The notes: generated from the sequence alone by a model not told the origin. A stretch of DNA of 64,000 bases from CBDCMJ01 sp965218875 (GCA_965218875.1 CBDCMJ010000008.1:3746-67745); one strand, 5' to 3'. Numbered from the stretch's first letter, positions 51,497 to 60,877 are shown. Made by a program: numbers and translations.

Positions 51497-52357
51497 CTAA
51501 GACGGCATGAACTCTTCCTGCAGCCCCATGAACTCGTCGGTACGGTTGACGCTCCTCAGCAATTCGGCCGTGGCTTGGGCATCCACCAGTTCTTCCAGTG
51601 CGCCGCCGTCCCGCAGATGCTTCAGGCTGTCGTGCATCGCTTTGACTGCCACAGCGAAAGTGGGGTTGCCCAGCATCAGAATCCTGACCCCGTTCTCCGC
51701 CAGAAATCCTGGGTCGTTCCGCGCATCCGCCGGGGGCGCCAGGATACACAGCGGCAATGCGGTGGCCTCGTGGGCCGCTGAAAGCTGTTCCCGGCTGCGA
51801 ACGCCGGTCAGCATAACCGCCTCGGCCCCGGTGGTCGAATAGGCCCGCAGACGCTCCTGAGCCTCCTCGACAGACCCCTGCCCGAAGGCGGCCGATCGAG
51901 CCACGATAACAGTAGTCGGGTCGGTACGGGCCGCCACCGCCGCCCGCAGCTTCCCAACCTGCTCCTCGGTTGACACTAATCCGGGGTCAGCAAGGTTAAA
52001 CCGCTTGGGGACCACGTTGTCTTCCACCTCAATGGCGGAGACTCCCGCGGCTTCCAGCTCCCGCACCGTCCGGTGGACGTTCACCGCGTTGCCGAAACCG
52101 TCCTCGGCGTCCACCATCAGGCTGACGTCGGCGATGCGGGTGATGCGGCGGCAATGGTCCACCACGTCGGACATATTGGACAGAACGATATCCGGCACGC
52201 CCAAGTTGGCCACCTTGCCCACCGAGCCGGACAACACACAGACCTCGTATCCCAGCAAGTGAGCGATGCGCGCCGAGAGCGGGTCGAAAATGTTGGCGGC
52301 CAGGTTGCAGGTGTCCCGGCTGATAACCTGCCGGAAATTCTCTCGCGCTAGCGACAT
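51497..52357 (-). CDS. PEP mutase / isocitrate lyase superfamily protein
   Basis: 286 residues, ATG 52357. TIM-barrel features: 'DPLSARIAHLLGYEVCVLSG', metal-site 'SLMVDAEDGFGNAVNVHRTV', 'GVSAIEVEDNVVPKRFN', 'VIVARSAAFGQG', 'GAEAVMLTGVRS' and 'LPLCILAPPA'. The superfamily cleaves or forms C-C or P-C bonds of small keto acids with Mg. The 'KKCGH'-type catalytic loop of isocitrate and methylisocitrate lyases is replaced by PKRFN, so it is more likely an oxaloacetate-decarboxylase-like or acyl-malate-type member than a lyase with catalytic Cys. The stop codon lies in the target duplication of a MITE and the C-terminus appears complete. Confidence 0.82.
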   Translation of the reverse strand: MSLARENFRQVISRDTCNLAANIFDPLSARIAHLLGYEVCVLSGSVGKVANLGVPDIVLSNMSDVVDHCRRITRIADVSLMVDAEDGFGNAVNVHRTVRELEAAGVSAIEVEDNVVPKRFNLADPGLVSTEEQVGKLRAAVAARTDPTTVIVARSAAFGQGSVEEAQERLRAYSTTGAEAVMLTGVRSREQLSAAHEATALPLCILAPPADARNDPGFLAENGVRILMLGNPTFAVAVKAMHDSLKHLRDGGALEELVDAQATAELLRSVNRTDEFMGLQEEFMPS

Positions 52358-52388
52358 AGATGAATCCTCCCGAGCCGTTCAACCGGAG

Positions 52389-53375
52389 TCAGTTGGGAAT
52401 GGAGAGCACTGATGAAATTTCGCTGAACTCCCGCCAGAGCTTGCTCCACGAATCCCCACCGTCTTCGCTGCGGTACAGGTATCCGTACCGGCTGCCGGCA
52501 AACAAAAGATCAGGGTCGAAGGGCTGCGCGTTGACCACCCACATGGCCGTGTTGGGTTCCACCGGCAGCGGCAGGCTCTCCCAAGTCTTGCCGGTGTCCT
52601 TAGAGCGCATCACCACGCCCGTCCGGCCCGGGGTCGTGTCCCCCAATGTCAGGAAAACGGTCTGAGGGTTGCCCGGTTGCACTTGGATACCCCGCGGGTA
52701 CGTCATGGGAAAGTTCTCCCGCGCTCCCGCCGCGCTCCAGGTCTCCCCGCCGTCGGTGCTCGTCCAAACGTCGTTATTGACCACGACCACGACCGTCTTG
52801 GGCGGTCCCGGGGCCACCGCTACGTTATGCACGTCCAGGTTGGGGATGGCATCGTTTAGCTTTTCCCAGGTCTCACCACCGTCGGTGCTGTGCCGCACCC
52901 CGTCAACTTCCAGCCCAACCCAAATCTCGTTGTGGTCGTCCGGATCTATGGCTATCCCGGTCACCCGAGGCGTACCCACCGCCGGACACTCTTCCGCCAC
53001 TTCCGCCGGACGCTTTTCCCAGGTCTTCCCTCCGTCGGTGGAGCGGAAAATCGCGGCCGGAATCGGCGTCCCCGTGCCAGCATACATGACGTTGGGGTCC
53101 GACGGATTGATGGCCACCTGCCATACGCAAAGTCCATTCATCGCCGAGTCTACGAATTCCCAGTTCTGCCCGGCATCCTCGCTGCGGTAAAGCCCCTTGT
53201 CCGTGCCGGTGAACACAACTTCGGTACGGCTGGGATGGTTCACGATGCACCGCACCAGAGCATCCGAGTGCAGCCCGGCATTGATGCCGATCCGTCCCCA
53301 GTTTTCGCCGTTGTCCCCGCTTCGGATTATTCCCTGACCGACGGTTCCTACCAGGATACTGATGTTGTCCGCCAT
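52389..53375 (-). CDS. Beta-propeller (BNR/sialidase-like repeat) protein
   Basis: 328 residues from ATG 53375, preceded by GGAGGGG. The protein is made of about six or seven blade motifs with Asp-box/BNR character, such as 'GIIRSGDNGENWGRIGINAG', 'GLYRSEDAGQNWEFVDSAMN', 'AIFRSTDGGKTWEKRPAEVA', 'GVRHSTDGGETWEKLNDAIP' and 'YLYRSEDGGDSWSKLWREFS'. Similar to glycosyl-hydrolase-like BNR proteins and Ycf48-like propellers; no signal peptide or lipobox is visible, so it seems cytoplasmic or exported by another route. No sialidase catalytic residues (Arg triad) are evident. Role is unknown; it might bind a sugar or act as a scaffold for the neighbouring enzymes. Confidence 0.8.
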   Translation of the reverse strand: MADNISILVGTVGQGIIRSGDNGENWGRIGINAGLHSDALVRCIVNHPSRTEVVFTGTDKGLYRSEDAGQNWEFVDSAMNGLCVWQVAINPSDPNVMYAGTGTPIPAAIFRSTDGGKTWEKRPAEVAEECPAVGTPRVTGIAIDPDDHNEIWVGLEVDGVRHSTDGGETWEKLNDAIPNLDVHNVAVAPGPPKTVVVVVNNDVWTSTDGGETWSAAGARENFPMTYPRGIQVQPGNPQTVFLTLGDTTPGRTGVVMRSKDTGKTWESLPLPVEPNTAMWVVNAQPFDPDLLFAGSRYGYLYRSEDGGDSWSKLWREFSEISSVLSIPN

Positions 53376-53964
53376 ATTGTTTACCCCTCCATAACTACCG
53401 GCGCCGGAAGGTGGAAGGCCTCGCCGGAGTTTGGACGTATTGTGGCAGAACCCGCCGTTAAAAGGCAACACGCAAATGTCAAGGTTGGAAAAAGGCAACT
53501 GCCAAATCGGCCAATCCATTCGTTTCAAGGGCCCGCAGCTGCATCATGGTTTTAGACGAGGTTTAGGCGGGAAGTGCCGTTTACGACGTTTCCGGTTTGC
53601 GTAATCGGCGGGGTGTGATATTTTAGGGATACTCTGAACAAGGCCCGTTATGGCATGGATTGTCTCTGACCGGTCGGTAAGAGAGCGAATACCGGCGTTC
53701 CGGCCTTGCTGGCTGGCGTTCAGCCCCTTGAATTGTGCCCACTGAAGGGGCCATCGGGGGCTTGGTGCAGGCCTGAGGCCGGTTGGGAATGCCGCCGGGC
53801 CCACTACCAGGACATGCGTCCACGTTGCCCCGGTTCCGGCGTCCCGCGGGCGTCGGCCAACAATCGGCCGTCCCAATCGTGGGTTTATGCGCCGTGCGCT
53901 TATGGGTTTAGTGAAACGTTCGTTTATGCTTCAATTATAGCGCACTAACTTTTCTGGAGATGCC
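53376..53964. other. Intergenic region before the recombinase gene
   Basis: About 590 bp without a supported gene. The last 80 bp before the recombinase are AT-rich, with TTTATGCGCC, CGCTTATGGG and CGTTTATGCT repeats that could be promoter or recombinase sites. No ORF shows good coding character. Confidence 0.4.
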
Positions 53965-54934
53965 ATGGCTCTGCAGCCCATTACGGCCGGTGACCGGACC
54001 ATCACCGGCGCCGACCGACAGCGGATCTCCGACCTCCTGGACCGCTCCGTGGCCGACAACACCCGGATCATGTACGCCTCCGCCTGGCGGAGCTTCGAGG
54101 CCTGGGCGAGGGCCCGTGGCCGCAGCCACCCCCTGCCGGCGTCGCCTGAGCTGGTGGCCGCTTACCTGGCCGAGCTGGCCGTGCCAGGCAAGGCGGTGGC
54201 CACCGTGAAACTCCACCGCGCCGCCCTGGGGGCGATCCACCGGTCCACCGGCCACCAGGACCCCACCGATAACGAGGGAGTGAGGCAGCTGCTGGCCGGC
54301 GTCGCCAGGAGCAACGGGAAGGCCCAGCGCCAGGCGAAGCCCCTGGGCGCCGAGGCCCTGGGCGCCGTGAGGGCAAACGGCCGCCAGTCCCAGGACCGGC
54401 CCCAGGGGGCGGCGGGAGAAACCCTGGACGGCAGAAAGGCGGGGCAAGGTGGATGTGGCCCTCCTGGCCATCCTCCGCGACGGCCTTCTCCGGAGATCCG
54501 AGGCCGCGGATTTGCGCTGGGGAGATGTGGGGCGGCGGGAGGACGGGGCCGCCCTCCTGCACGTGCGCCGGTCGAAAACGGATCCGGAGGCCGAGGGAGC
54601 AGTCCTCTACGTCAGCCAGGCGGCCGCCCGGGCGCTGCAGGCCATCATGCCCCAAGATGAGACGGTGGACCCGGAGGCGCGGGTGATTGGCCTGTCAGCC
54701 AGCCAGATCGGCCGGAGGGTGAAGGCCGCAGCCCGGGCCGCGGGCCTGGGCGATGGGTTCACCGGCCACTCGGGACGGGTGGGCATGGCCCAAGACCTGG
54801 CGGCCGCGGGGGCGGAGCTGCCCGAGCTGATGACGGCCGGCCGGTGGAAGAGCTCCGCCATGCCAGCCCGTTACACCGCCCGCCAGGCGGCAGGGCGGGG
54901 CGCGGTGGCCAGGTATTACCAGGAGGGAGGGTAG
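53965..54934 (+). pseudogene. Tyrosine recombinase/integrase with a frameshift near 54376
   Basis: ATG 53965 starts a typical core-binding domain: 'DNTRIMYASAWRSFEAWARA', 'PELVAAYLAELAVPGKAVAT'. At AAA (54375-54377) one extra base breaks the frame; reading through in the other frame gives 'TAASPRTGPRGRREKPW' and then the catalytic domain 'VDVALLAILRDGLLRRSEAA' (first Arg), 'GHSGRVGMAQDLAAAGAELP' (His-x-x-Arg) and 'SSAMPARYTARQAAGRGAVA' (the candidate Tyr nucleophile). A restored protein is about 322 residues, the normal size. One homopolymer change explains the defect, so recent inactivation or a sequencing error fit equally. Its own attachment site was not identified. Confidence 0.8.
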
Positions 54935-55225
54935 GAAGCAAAACAAGGTAGAGGACCACCGACCATTTTAACTCGAAGGTCTTCGGCGTAAGCAGCGCAA
55001 GGGTCCGTTCATAAAACAGCAACAAGAGGGAGTACAACTCAATGACTAGTTCCAATGACGAGTCAAGCCATTTCTTCACTAAAGGCCTCAAGAACAGTGA
55101 GATGAGAAACTTCGACTTGGCCATAAAGGATTTTGCGGAGCGCCACCGCCCAACCTTGCGCGTTACGCTCCGACTGGCAAAAGAAAACAACCATTGTTCC
55201 GACAATCTTACGAGGTGTCCATAAT
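54935..55225. other. Intergenic region with a doubtful 60-codon ORF
   Basis: A plus-strand ORF at 55042-55224 (MTSSNDESSHFFTKGLKNSE) follows GAGGGAG and ends just before the GMC gene at 55226, but its composition is unlike its neighbours and no family is recognised. It is lower in G+C. It may be a leader or a remnant of the recombinase unit; it is not called as a gene. Confidence 0.3.
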
Positions 55226-56761
55226 ATGAAGTATGACGTTATTGTCGTCGGCGCCGGTTCCGCCGGGTGCCCCTTGGCCTCCCGCATCTCCGAAGACCCC
55301 AACCTTTCGGTGCTGCTTTTGGAAGCCGGCCCGGACTATCCCGATTTCAACGCCCTGCCCGACGACCTCAAGTACGGACATACCCGGGACGGCGAACTCA
55401 AGGGCGCTCCTCATAACTGGTCGCTGGCCGGCACCATGAACGACGCCCGCGGTGAAATTCACGTGGCCCAAGGCCGGGTGGTCGGCGGCTCCGGCGCAAT
55501 TAACGGGCAGATTCTGCTGCGGGGAATCCCGGAAGACTACGACCGTTGGGCGGAATGGGGCAACGACCAGTGGTCCTACCTGAACGTCCTCCCCTACTTC
55601 CGCAAGATGGAGACCGACGCCGACATTCACGACGACTTTCACGGCACTGGCGGCCCCGTTCCGGTCATGCGCCGGGCGGGTGAGACGTGGGCGCCCGTTC
55701 AGCAAGCCTTCTATCAGGCTTGCCTGGCTGCCGGACACCGGGAAGACCCCGACATGAACGGCCCGGACACCGGCGGCATCGGCGTCCTACCCATGAACAA
55801 CCCGGAAGGCATCCGCATGAGCACCGCCCTGACCCACCTCGGCGAGGCCCGCCACCGCCTCAACCTTACCGTCCGGCCCAACGTCCACTGCCGCCGGGTG
55901 TTGTTCGAGGGGACCCGCGCCACCGGCGTTGAAGTGGAAAGCGACGGTGAGGTCTTCGTCGTCGAAGGCAACGAAATTGTCCTGTCGTCCGGCGGTCTCA
56001 AATCCCCGCACCTGTTGATGCTTTCGGGCGTCGGCCCCGCCGACCAACTGCAAGCCCACGGGGTCCCGGTGGTGGTTGACTCCCCCGCTGTAGGCCAGAA
56101 CCTGCGCAACCACCCTTCGGTCAGCGTCAGCTTCCGGGTCAAGGACGGCGTGGAGCTCCCGGCCGAGGTGGGGGCGCGCGTCGCCCTGCGCATTACTTCG
56201 GAAGGCAACGACCACCCCAACGACATTATGATTCAGACCAACAGCCTGTTCGTCACCCTCAGCGGCGAGCCCATGCCGGCGCGCCAAGTCCGCATAACCT
56301 GCGCCCTGGAACTGCCCTACGGCTCCGGCGAGGTCCGGCTGGCATCGTCCGACCCGTTGCAGCAGCCCCAATTCAACTACCGCTACCTGGAACACCCCGA
56401 TGACCGGGCGCGCCTGCGGGACGCGGTGGGGATGTGCCTTGACCTGCTCAAGACCGACCCTTACCGGGAAATTGTGGCCGAGGTTGTCGAACCCACCGCT
56501 GAGACCATGGCATCGGACGAAGCAATGGACGAATGGATGGTCCGCACCATGGGAACGTCCCGCCACGTCTCCGGCACCTGCAAGATGGGGCCGGACTCCG
56601 ACCCAACGGCGGTGGTGGACCAGTACCTGCGGGTCAAGGGAGTCGAGGGCCTGCGGGTGGCCGACAACTCCGTCATCCCCTACGTCACCCGCGCCAACAC
56701 CAACGCCACCGCCATAATGATCGGTGAAAAACTCAGCGACTGGATCAAGGCCGGCGTATAG
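55226..56761 (+). CDS. GMC-family FAD-dependent oxidoreductase (paralogue 2)
   Basis: 511 residues from ATG 55226 (MKYDVIVVGAGSAGCPL). FAD-binding loop at residues 5-20; 'QGRVVGGSGAINGQILLRGI' and 'SSGGLKSPHLLMLSGVGPAD' are the GMC signatures; the C-terminal active site has 'TSRHVSGTCKMGPDSDPTAV' and 'RANTNATAIMIGEKLSDWI'. Length and motif spacing match the paralogue at 49.7-51.2 kb, with differences concentrated in the substrate-cap region, so the two probably oxidise different alcohols. It starts a plus-strand group with a PrpD-like gene 63 bp downstream, then an alpha/beta hydrolase. Confidence 0.9.
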   Translation: MKYDVIVVGAGSAGCPLASRISEDPNLSVLLLEAGPDYPDFNALPDDLKYGHTRDGELKGAPHNWSLAGTMNDARGEIHVAQGRVVGGSGAINGQILLRGIPEDYDRWAEWGNDQWSYLNVLPYFRKMETDADIHDDFHGTGGPVPVMRRAGETWAPVQQAFYQACLAAGHREDPDMNGPDTGGIGVLPMNNPEGIRMSTALTHLGEARHRLNLTVRPNVHCRRVLFEGTRATGVEVESDGEVFVVEGNEIVLSSGGLKSPHLLMLSGVGPADQLQAHGVPVVVDSPAVGQNLRNHPSVSVSFRVKDGVELPAEVGARVALRITSEGNDHPNDIMIQTNSLFVTLSGEPMPARQVRITCALELPYGSGEVRLASSDPLQQPQFNYRYLEHPDDRARLRDAVGMCLDLLKTDPYREIVAEVVEPTAETMASDEAMDEWMVRTMGTSRHVSGTCKMGPDSDPTAVVDQYLRVKGVEGLRVADNSVIPYVTRANTNATAIMIGEKLSDWIKAGV

Positions 56762-56824
56762 CCGCAAACACAACCAGGCATCAACAGCGACATCCATCCC
56801 CAACAGCAACCGCGGAGAAAAGAC

Positions 56825-58168
56825 ATGAGCGCATCCGAAACCCTGGCCCAATTTATCGTAGACACCAGGTTCGACCGCCTGCCGACACCAGTGGTCGAGG
56901 CCGCCAAAATCGCCATTCTGGACGGCGTGGCCAACGTAGTAGCCGGTTCTACCCAGGAACTCGCGGATATCGTCGGTCAGTACACCCGGGATATGGGCGG
57001 GGCCGACTCGTGCAGCGTGGTGGGTTGGGGGTTCAAGACCAACGCCCCGGCCGCCGCCTTCGCCAACGGCGTGTTCGGCCACTGCCTGGACTACGAGATC
57101 CAAGGGTTCCCACCCACCCACGGCACGTCGTCCTGCCTGCCGTCGGCGCTGGCCCTCGGCGAGCTGCACCGCGTTTCGGGCAAGACCATCATCGAAGCCT
57201 ACGTCCTGGGCTGGGAAATCCAGGGACGGATGCGGGCCGCGTCGGCCCCGGCTTCCAACCCGGCGTTTCACCCGCCCGGCATGGTCGGCCCGCTGGGAGG
57301 CGCCGCCGCCAGCGCCAAGGTGCTGGGGCTGGACACCGGGCAGACCCAGATGGCCCTGGGCATCGCCGCCTCCCGCACCGGCGGGGTCACCGCCAACACC
57401 GGCACCATGGTCAAGTCCACCCATCCCGGCAATGCCGCCCGCATGGGCGCCGAAGCCGCAATCTTGGCGGGAATGGGCTACACCGCCAGCGAGGAAGTGT
57501 TCGAGTCCCCAGTGGGCTACGCCGCCGCCCTGTTCAACGGCAACGTGGACTGGGACATCCTGACCGGCGGGTTGGGCGACTCCTATCGCCTGGCCGACCC
57601 GGGATACGACATCAAACGCTTCCCGGCCCAGGTCTATATGCAGAACCCCATCGAAGCCGTCCTGAACCTGCGCCAGGAGCACCAACTGGACGCCGGCATG
57701 GTTGACCGCCTGGTGGTACACCGCCGGGGCCGGGGCCACTCCGGGCCTGTCCCCCAAAGCGGGCTGGACGGCAAGTTCAGCGTCGAATACTGCGCCGCCG
57801 CCGCCTTGCTGGATGGTCGGGTGGTTATTGACAGCTTCACCGACGCCCGCCGCTTCGCTCCCGACATGGAGGAGACCCTGCCCAAGGTGCAGGTGGACGC
57901 GGAAGCCGACGACAGCGCCGGCGTTCGGGTTACGGCTTACCTGAAGGACGGCCGCACCGCCACCGCCGAGTGCCGCACCTTCAAGGGTTCGGCGGGCAAC
58001 CCTATGACCCGCGACGAGCGCATGGCCAAGGTCTGGGACTGCATCGGCCGCGCCCTCCCACAACCCGCCGCCCAGCAGACCATAGACCTGCTGGAAGACC
58101 TGGAAAACGTGGAGGATATTTCAACCCTGATGGAGATTCTGGGCCAGAAGGCGCCGGGAAGAGGTTAG
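56825..58168 (+). CDS. MmgE/PrpD family protein
   Basis: 447 residues from ATG 56825. Family features: 'LPTPVVEAAKIAILDGVANV', 'AFANGVFGHCLDYEIQGFPP', 'HPPGMVGPLGGAAASAKVLG', 'GVTANTGTMVKSTHPGNAAR' and 'AAIDS/AALLDGRVVIDSFT'-type sequence near residue 335. Members include 2-methylcitrate dehydratase (PrpD), cis-aconitate decarboxylase and iminodisuccinate epimerase, all lyases or epimerases of small di- and tricarboxylates. The substrate is not clear; no other methylcitrate-cycle gene is adjacent, though a PEP-mutase-superfamily gene lies 4.5 kb upstream. Confidence 0.88.
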   Translation: MSASETLAQFIVDTRFDRLPTPVVEAAKIAILDGVANVVAGSTQELADIVGQYTRDMGGADSCSVVGWGFKTNAPAAAFANGVFGHCLDYEIQGFPPTHGTSSCLPSALALGELHRVSGKTIIEAYVLGWEIQGRMRAASAPASNPAFHPPGMVGPLGGAAASAKVLGLDTGQTQMALGIAASRTGGVTANTGTMVKSTHPGNAARMGAEAAILAGMGYTASEEVFESPVGYAAALFNGNVDWDILTGGLGDSYRLADPGYDIKRFPAQVYMQNPIEAVLNLRQEHQLDAGMVDRLVVHRRGRGHSGPVPQSGLDGKFSVEYCAAAALLDGRVVIDSFTDARRFAPDMEETLPKVQVDAEADDSAGVRVTAYLKDGRTATAECRTFKGSAGNPMTRDERMAKVWDCIGRALPQPAAQQTIDLLEDLENVEDISTLMEILGQKAPGRG

Positions 58169-58256
58169 AATGCCGGCGCCCTGCTGCACCTTGGGCACTG
58201 TTAACCATAGCTCGGGTGAACCCTACCCACGCCTCCCTGGAATCCGGTGATTCCTG

Positions 58257-59120
58257 TTGGCCGCTGAACCTTTGCTGCCCCAACCCCGCCGCGTTTATGC
58301 CAACGGCATCACCCACCATTACCTGGAATGGGGAGACCTTGCCGATCCTCCCCTGCTGATGCTCCACGGCACCGGCCACTGTGCCCAGGTTTGGAGTTAC
58401 GCCGCCCGCGCTTTGTCGGACGAGTTCCACGTCCTTTCCATCGACCAACGCGGACACGGGGACACCGAGACCCCACCAACCGGGTTCACCTTTGAAGACC
58501 TGGCCCGGGACTTGCTGGCAGTTATCGACGAACTAGATCTGGAACAGGTAAACGTGGTCGGACATTCGTCGGGCGGATTAGCCACCCTCATCGCCGATTC
58601 TTGGCTACCGGGAATAATCGACCGGGCCGTGCTGGCCGAGGTCGTCATACAACGTACCGAGGGCGCATCCGGCCCAAACCTGCCCGAAGTTGCCGCCCGC
58701 ACCCGCAGTAAGCGGACCGTCTGGGAATCCCGGCAAGCCATGTACGACTACTACCGCCGCCGCCCGGCATACCAACCTTGGGACGCGGAAGTGTTCGGCA
58801 ATTTCATCGAAGGCATCGCCCGAGAGTTGCCCGATGGAAGTGTGGAGTTGAAGTGCGGGCCGGACGTGGAAGCCCGGTTCTACGAAGACCGGGCCTCCCT
58901 GGATATGCTGGCTTATATCGGGAACTGCCGGAGCAACTATCTGTTGCTTCTGGGCAACTATTCCGGTCCCCAGGCCCAGACCCTAGATTCCCAGGGCGTC
59001 CGACGGTTCCAGGAATTAGTCCCATCCACCCAGATAAAGCCGATGGGCGTCGGGACCCACTTCCTGCCTATGGAGCACCCTGCCCTCGTGGTCCACGAGA
59101 TTCGTAACTTTCTGGGCTAA
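58257..59120 (+). CDS. Alpha/beta hydrolase
   Basis: 287 residues from TTG 58257 (GGTGA eight bases upstream); no ATG is better placed. Alpha/beta-hydrolase features: oxyanion region 'PPLLMLHGTGHCAQVWSYAA', 'LSIDQRGHGDTETPPTGFTF', nucleophile elbow 'VNVVGHSSGGLATLI' (Ser104) and a C-terminal His in 'GVGTHFLPMEHPALVVHEI'. It could be an esterase, lactonase or C-C hydrolase; the TxHF end resembles lactonase/dehalogenase-type members. The stop overlaps by 4 bp that of the convergent carboxymuconolactone decarboxylase-like gene. With the FAH, GMC and PrpD genes nearby it fits a ring- or side-chain-degradation cluster. Confidence 0.88.
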   Translation: MAAEPLLPQPRRVYANGITHHYLEWGDLADPPLLMLHGTGHCAQVWSYAARALSDEFHVLSIDQRGHGDTETPPTGFTFEDLARDLLAVIDELDLEQVNVVGHSSGGLATLIADSWLPGIIDRAVLAEVVIQRTEGASGPNLPEVAARTRSKRTVWESRQAMYDYYRRRPAYQPWDAEVFGNFIEGIARELPDGSVELKCGPDVEARFYEDRASLDMLAYIGNCRSNYLLLLGNYSGPQAQTLDSQGVRRFQELVPSTQIKPMGVGTHFLPMEHPALVVHEIRNFLG

Positions 59121-59671
59121 ATAGGCAGCTTCGGCTCGCCTCCGTCCGGGGTGTCAATCTGGAAGGCGTTGGCGTTGAAGGCTAGGGTGGTGTAGTAACC
59201 CATCAGGGTGGATAACTCGGTGACCCCCAGCGGCCCCAACTGGTCAATCGCCGCCTGCCACGTCGCATCCGCGACCCGGTGATTCTGGAAGACCTCGGTG
59301 ACGTAGTTGACCACGGTCTGCTCGTCCGCCGGCAGTTGCGGCAGCGGCTTGCCGTCCCGCAGGTTGTCAATGAACTCGTCGCTGATGCCCTGCTCCCGGG
59401 AGCGGGCGGCGTGGGCGTGCCAGATGTACTGGCAGTCCATGGCGCGGGCGGTCAGAATCATGGTCAGTTCCTGGAGCTTCTTGGGCAGCGATGACTCGTC
59501 CCGCAGGTAGTTGACCAGCGAGTTGGCCCGGCGGCGCATCTCCGGGCTGTGAATCATCACCGAACCCGGCCCACCGGTGACCGTGCCGCCGGTGGCGGCG
59601 GTTTCGGAGTCAAAAGCGTCGCGCAAATTTTCAGGGACCTGGTCGCGGGTGACAGTGGGCGTTCGGGGCAT
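59117..59671 (-). CDS. Carboxymuconolactone decarboxylase (AhpD-like) family protein
   Basis: 184 residues from ATG 59671, with AGGAGG upstream; the frame is open 79 codons further, without a better start. The CMD/AhpD fold is seen in 'LPKKLQELTMILTARAMDCQ' followed by 'YIWHAHAARSREQGISDEFI', then 'EQTVVNYVTEVFQNHRVADA' and 'LGVTELSTLMGYYTTLAFNA'. The family comprises carboxymuconolactone decarboxylases and peroxiredoxin-coupled AhpD; here only one Cys (in DCQYIWH) is near the active site, so CxxC peroxidase chemistry is unlikely. Lies convergent to the alpha/beta hydrolase and head-to-head with the phosphotriesterase-like gene. Confidence 0.85.
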   Translation of the reverse strand: MPRTPTVTRDQVPENLRDAFDSETAATGGTVTGGPGSVMIHSPEMRRRANSLVNYLRDESSLPKKLQELTMILTARAMDCQYIWHAHAARSREQGISDEFIDNLRDGKPLPQLPADEQTVVNYVTEVFQNHRVADATWQAAIDQLGPLGVTELSTLMGYYTTLAFNANAFQIDTPDGGEPKLPI

Positions 59672-59923
59672 AAAGCACCTCCTGCAATTGTCAAGATTGA
59701 CCGCATCGGGGAGCGGAAGGACGAGGGGAAACGCTGCCATTGAGCCGGCCGTGCCCCCTTCCCGTTGCCCAGCATCATAGACCGCCCGCCCAATCGTGAC
59801 AAGCCGTGCCGCCAGTACCAATATACCCCAATACATATTAGAATACCGTGGCGGCACGCCGTGGAGTAACGTCCCAGGCCACAACCGGGAGCCACCAGCG
59901 AGGTCCAAAGAGGAGATTCAACC

Positions 59924-60877
59924 ATGTCAACCGTCAATACCGTCACTGGCCCGGTAGACACCGCCGATTTCGGGTTCACCCTTAGCCACGAGCACGTCGG
60001 CACCAACGCCGCCGGCCTGCGCCACACCTACCCGCAGTTCATAGACCGCGACGGAATCCGGGAGCAGTCCATCGCGGCCATGAAGGCGGTCTACGAGGAC
60101 GGCGTCCGCACCATAATCGACGTCAGCACCTTTGACCTGGGGCGGGACGTGAACCTGATTCGGGAAGTCGCCGAGGGCAGCGGAATGCAGATTGTGGTAG
60201 CCACCGGCAACCATTTGGCTGTGCCGCGTCCCTTCGGCGACGTTTCCCCCGACGCCATCGCCCCGCTGTATATCCAGGAAATCGAAGAAGGTATCGAGGG
60301 CACCGGCATCAAAGCCGGCATCATCAAGGTCGCCAGTGACCGCGGCGGTATCACGCCCCCGCAGGAAGTGGTGCTGCGCGCGGCGGCCCGGACTCAGAAA
60401 GCTACCGGCGTCCCCATCTCGACCCATACCTGGTCGCCCGATCGGGTGGGCGAAGCTCAAGTCCGCATCCTCGAAGAGGAAGGCGTTGACTTGGACCGGG
60501 TATATATCGGCCACAGCAACGACGACACCGACCTGGAGTACCTGCTGGGCCTGCTGAACCGGGGCGTCTGGTTGGGGCTGGACCGCTACCCCGGCGGCCA
60601 GACCGCCGGCACTCCCAACTGGGAGCAGCGCACCGAAATCGCCAAAGCGTTGATGGACGCCGGCTTTACCCACCGCATCATGCTGTCCCACGACTACTCG
60701 GTGCCCAAGGCCAGGCACGGCGCCGAGGTGCAGGAAGCGCGCCGCCGGGCCAACCCGGACGCCTACAACTTCATTCCAAGGTACGTCCTGCCCCGCCTCA
60801 AGGAGTTGGGCGCCTCGGACGAAGACATCCGGCAGATGACGGTCGAGAACCCGCGCCGGTTCTTTGAGGGCGAATGA
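59924..60877 (+). CDS. Phosphotriesterase-family metal-dependent hydrolase
   Basis: 317 residues from ATG 59924, with GAGGAG upstream. The binuclear metal-site residues expected for this amidohydrolase-superfamily clan are all present: His22 and His24 ('LSHEHVG'), bridging Lys135 ('IIKVASD'), His168 ('ISTHTWS'), His197 ('YIGHSND') and Asp257 ('LSHDYS'). Members hydrolyse phosphotriesters, but many are lactonases or ester hydrolases in nature. Length is normal. Next to hydrolase/decarboxylase genes it could open a lactone or hydrolyse an ester in the same pathway; substrate is unknown. Confidence 0.9.
   Translation: MSTVNTVTGPVDTADFGFTLSHEHVGTNAAGLRHTYPQFIDRDGIREQSIAAMKAVYEDGVRTIIDVSTFDLGRDVNLIREVAEGSGMQIVVATGNHLAVPRPFGDVSPDAIAPLYIQEIEEGIEGTGIKAGIIKVASDRGGITPPQEVVLRAAARTQKATGVPISTHTWSPDRVGEAQVRILEEEGVDLDRVYIGHSNDDTDLEYLLGLLNRGVWLGLDRYPGGQTAGTPNWEQRTEIAKALMDAGFTHRIMLSHDYSVPKARHGAEVQEARRRANPDAYNFIPRYVLPRLKELGASDEDIRQMTVENPRRFFEGE

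Noticed and set aside
55787..58063. 758-residue minus-strand ORF over the GMC and PrpD genes
   Set aside because: Antisense shadow of two strongly supported plus-strand genes, Gly/Val/His-rich with no family features.
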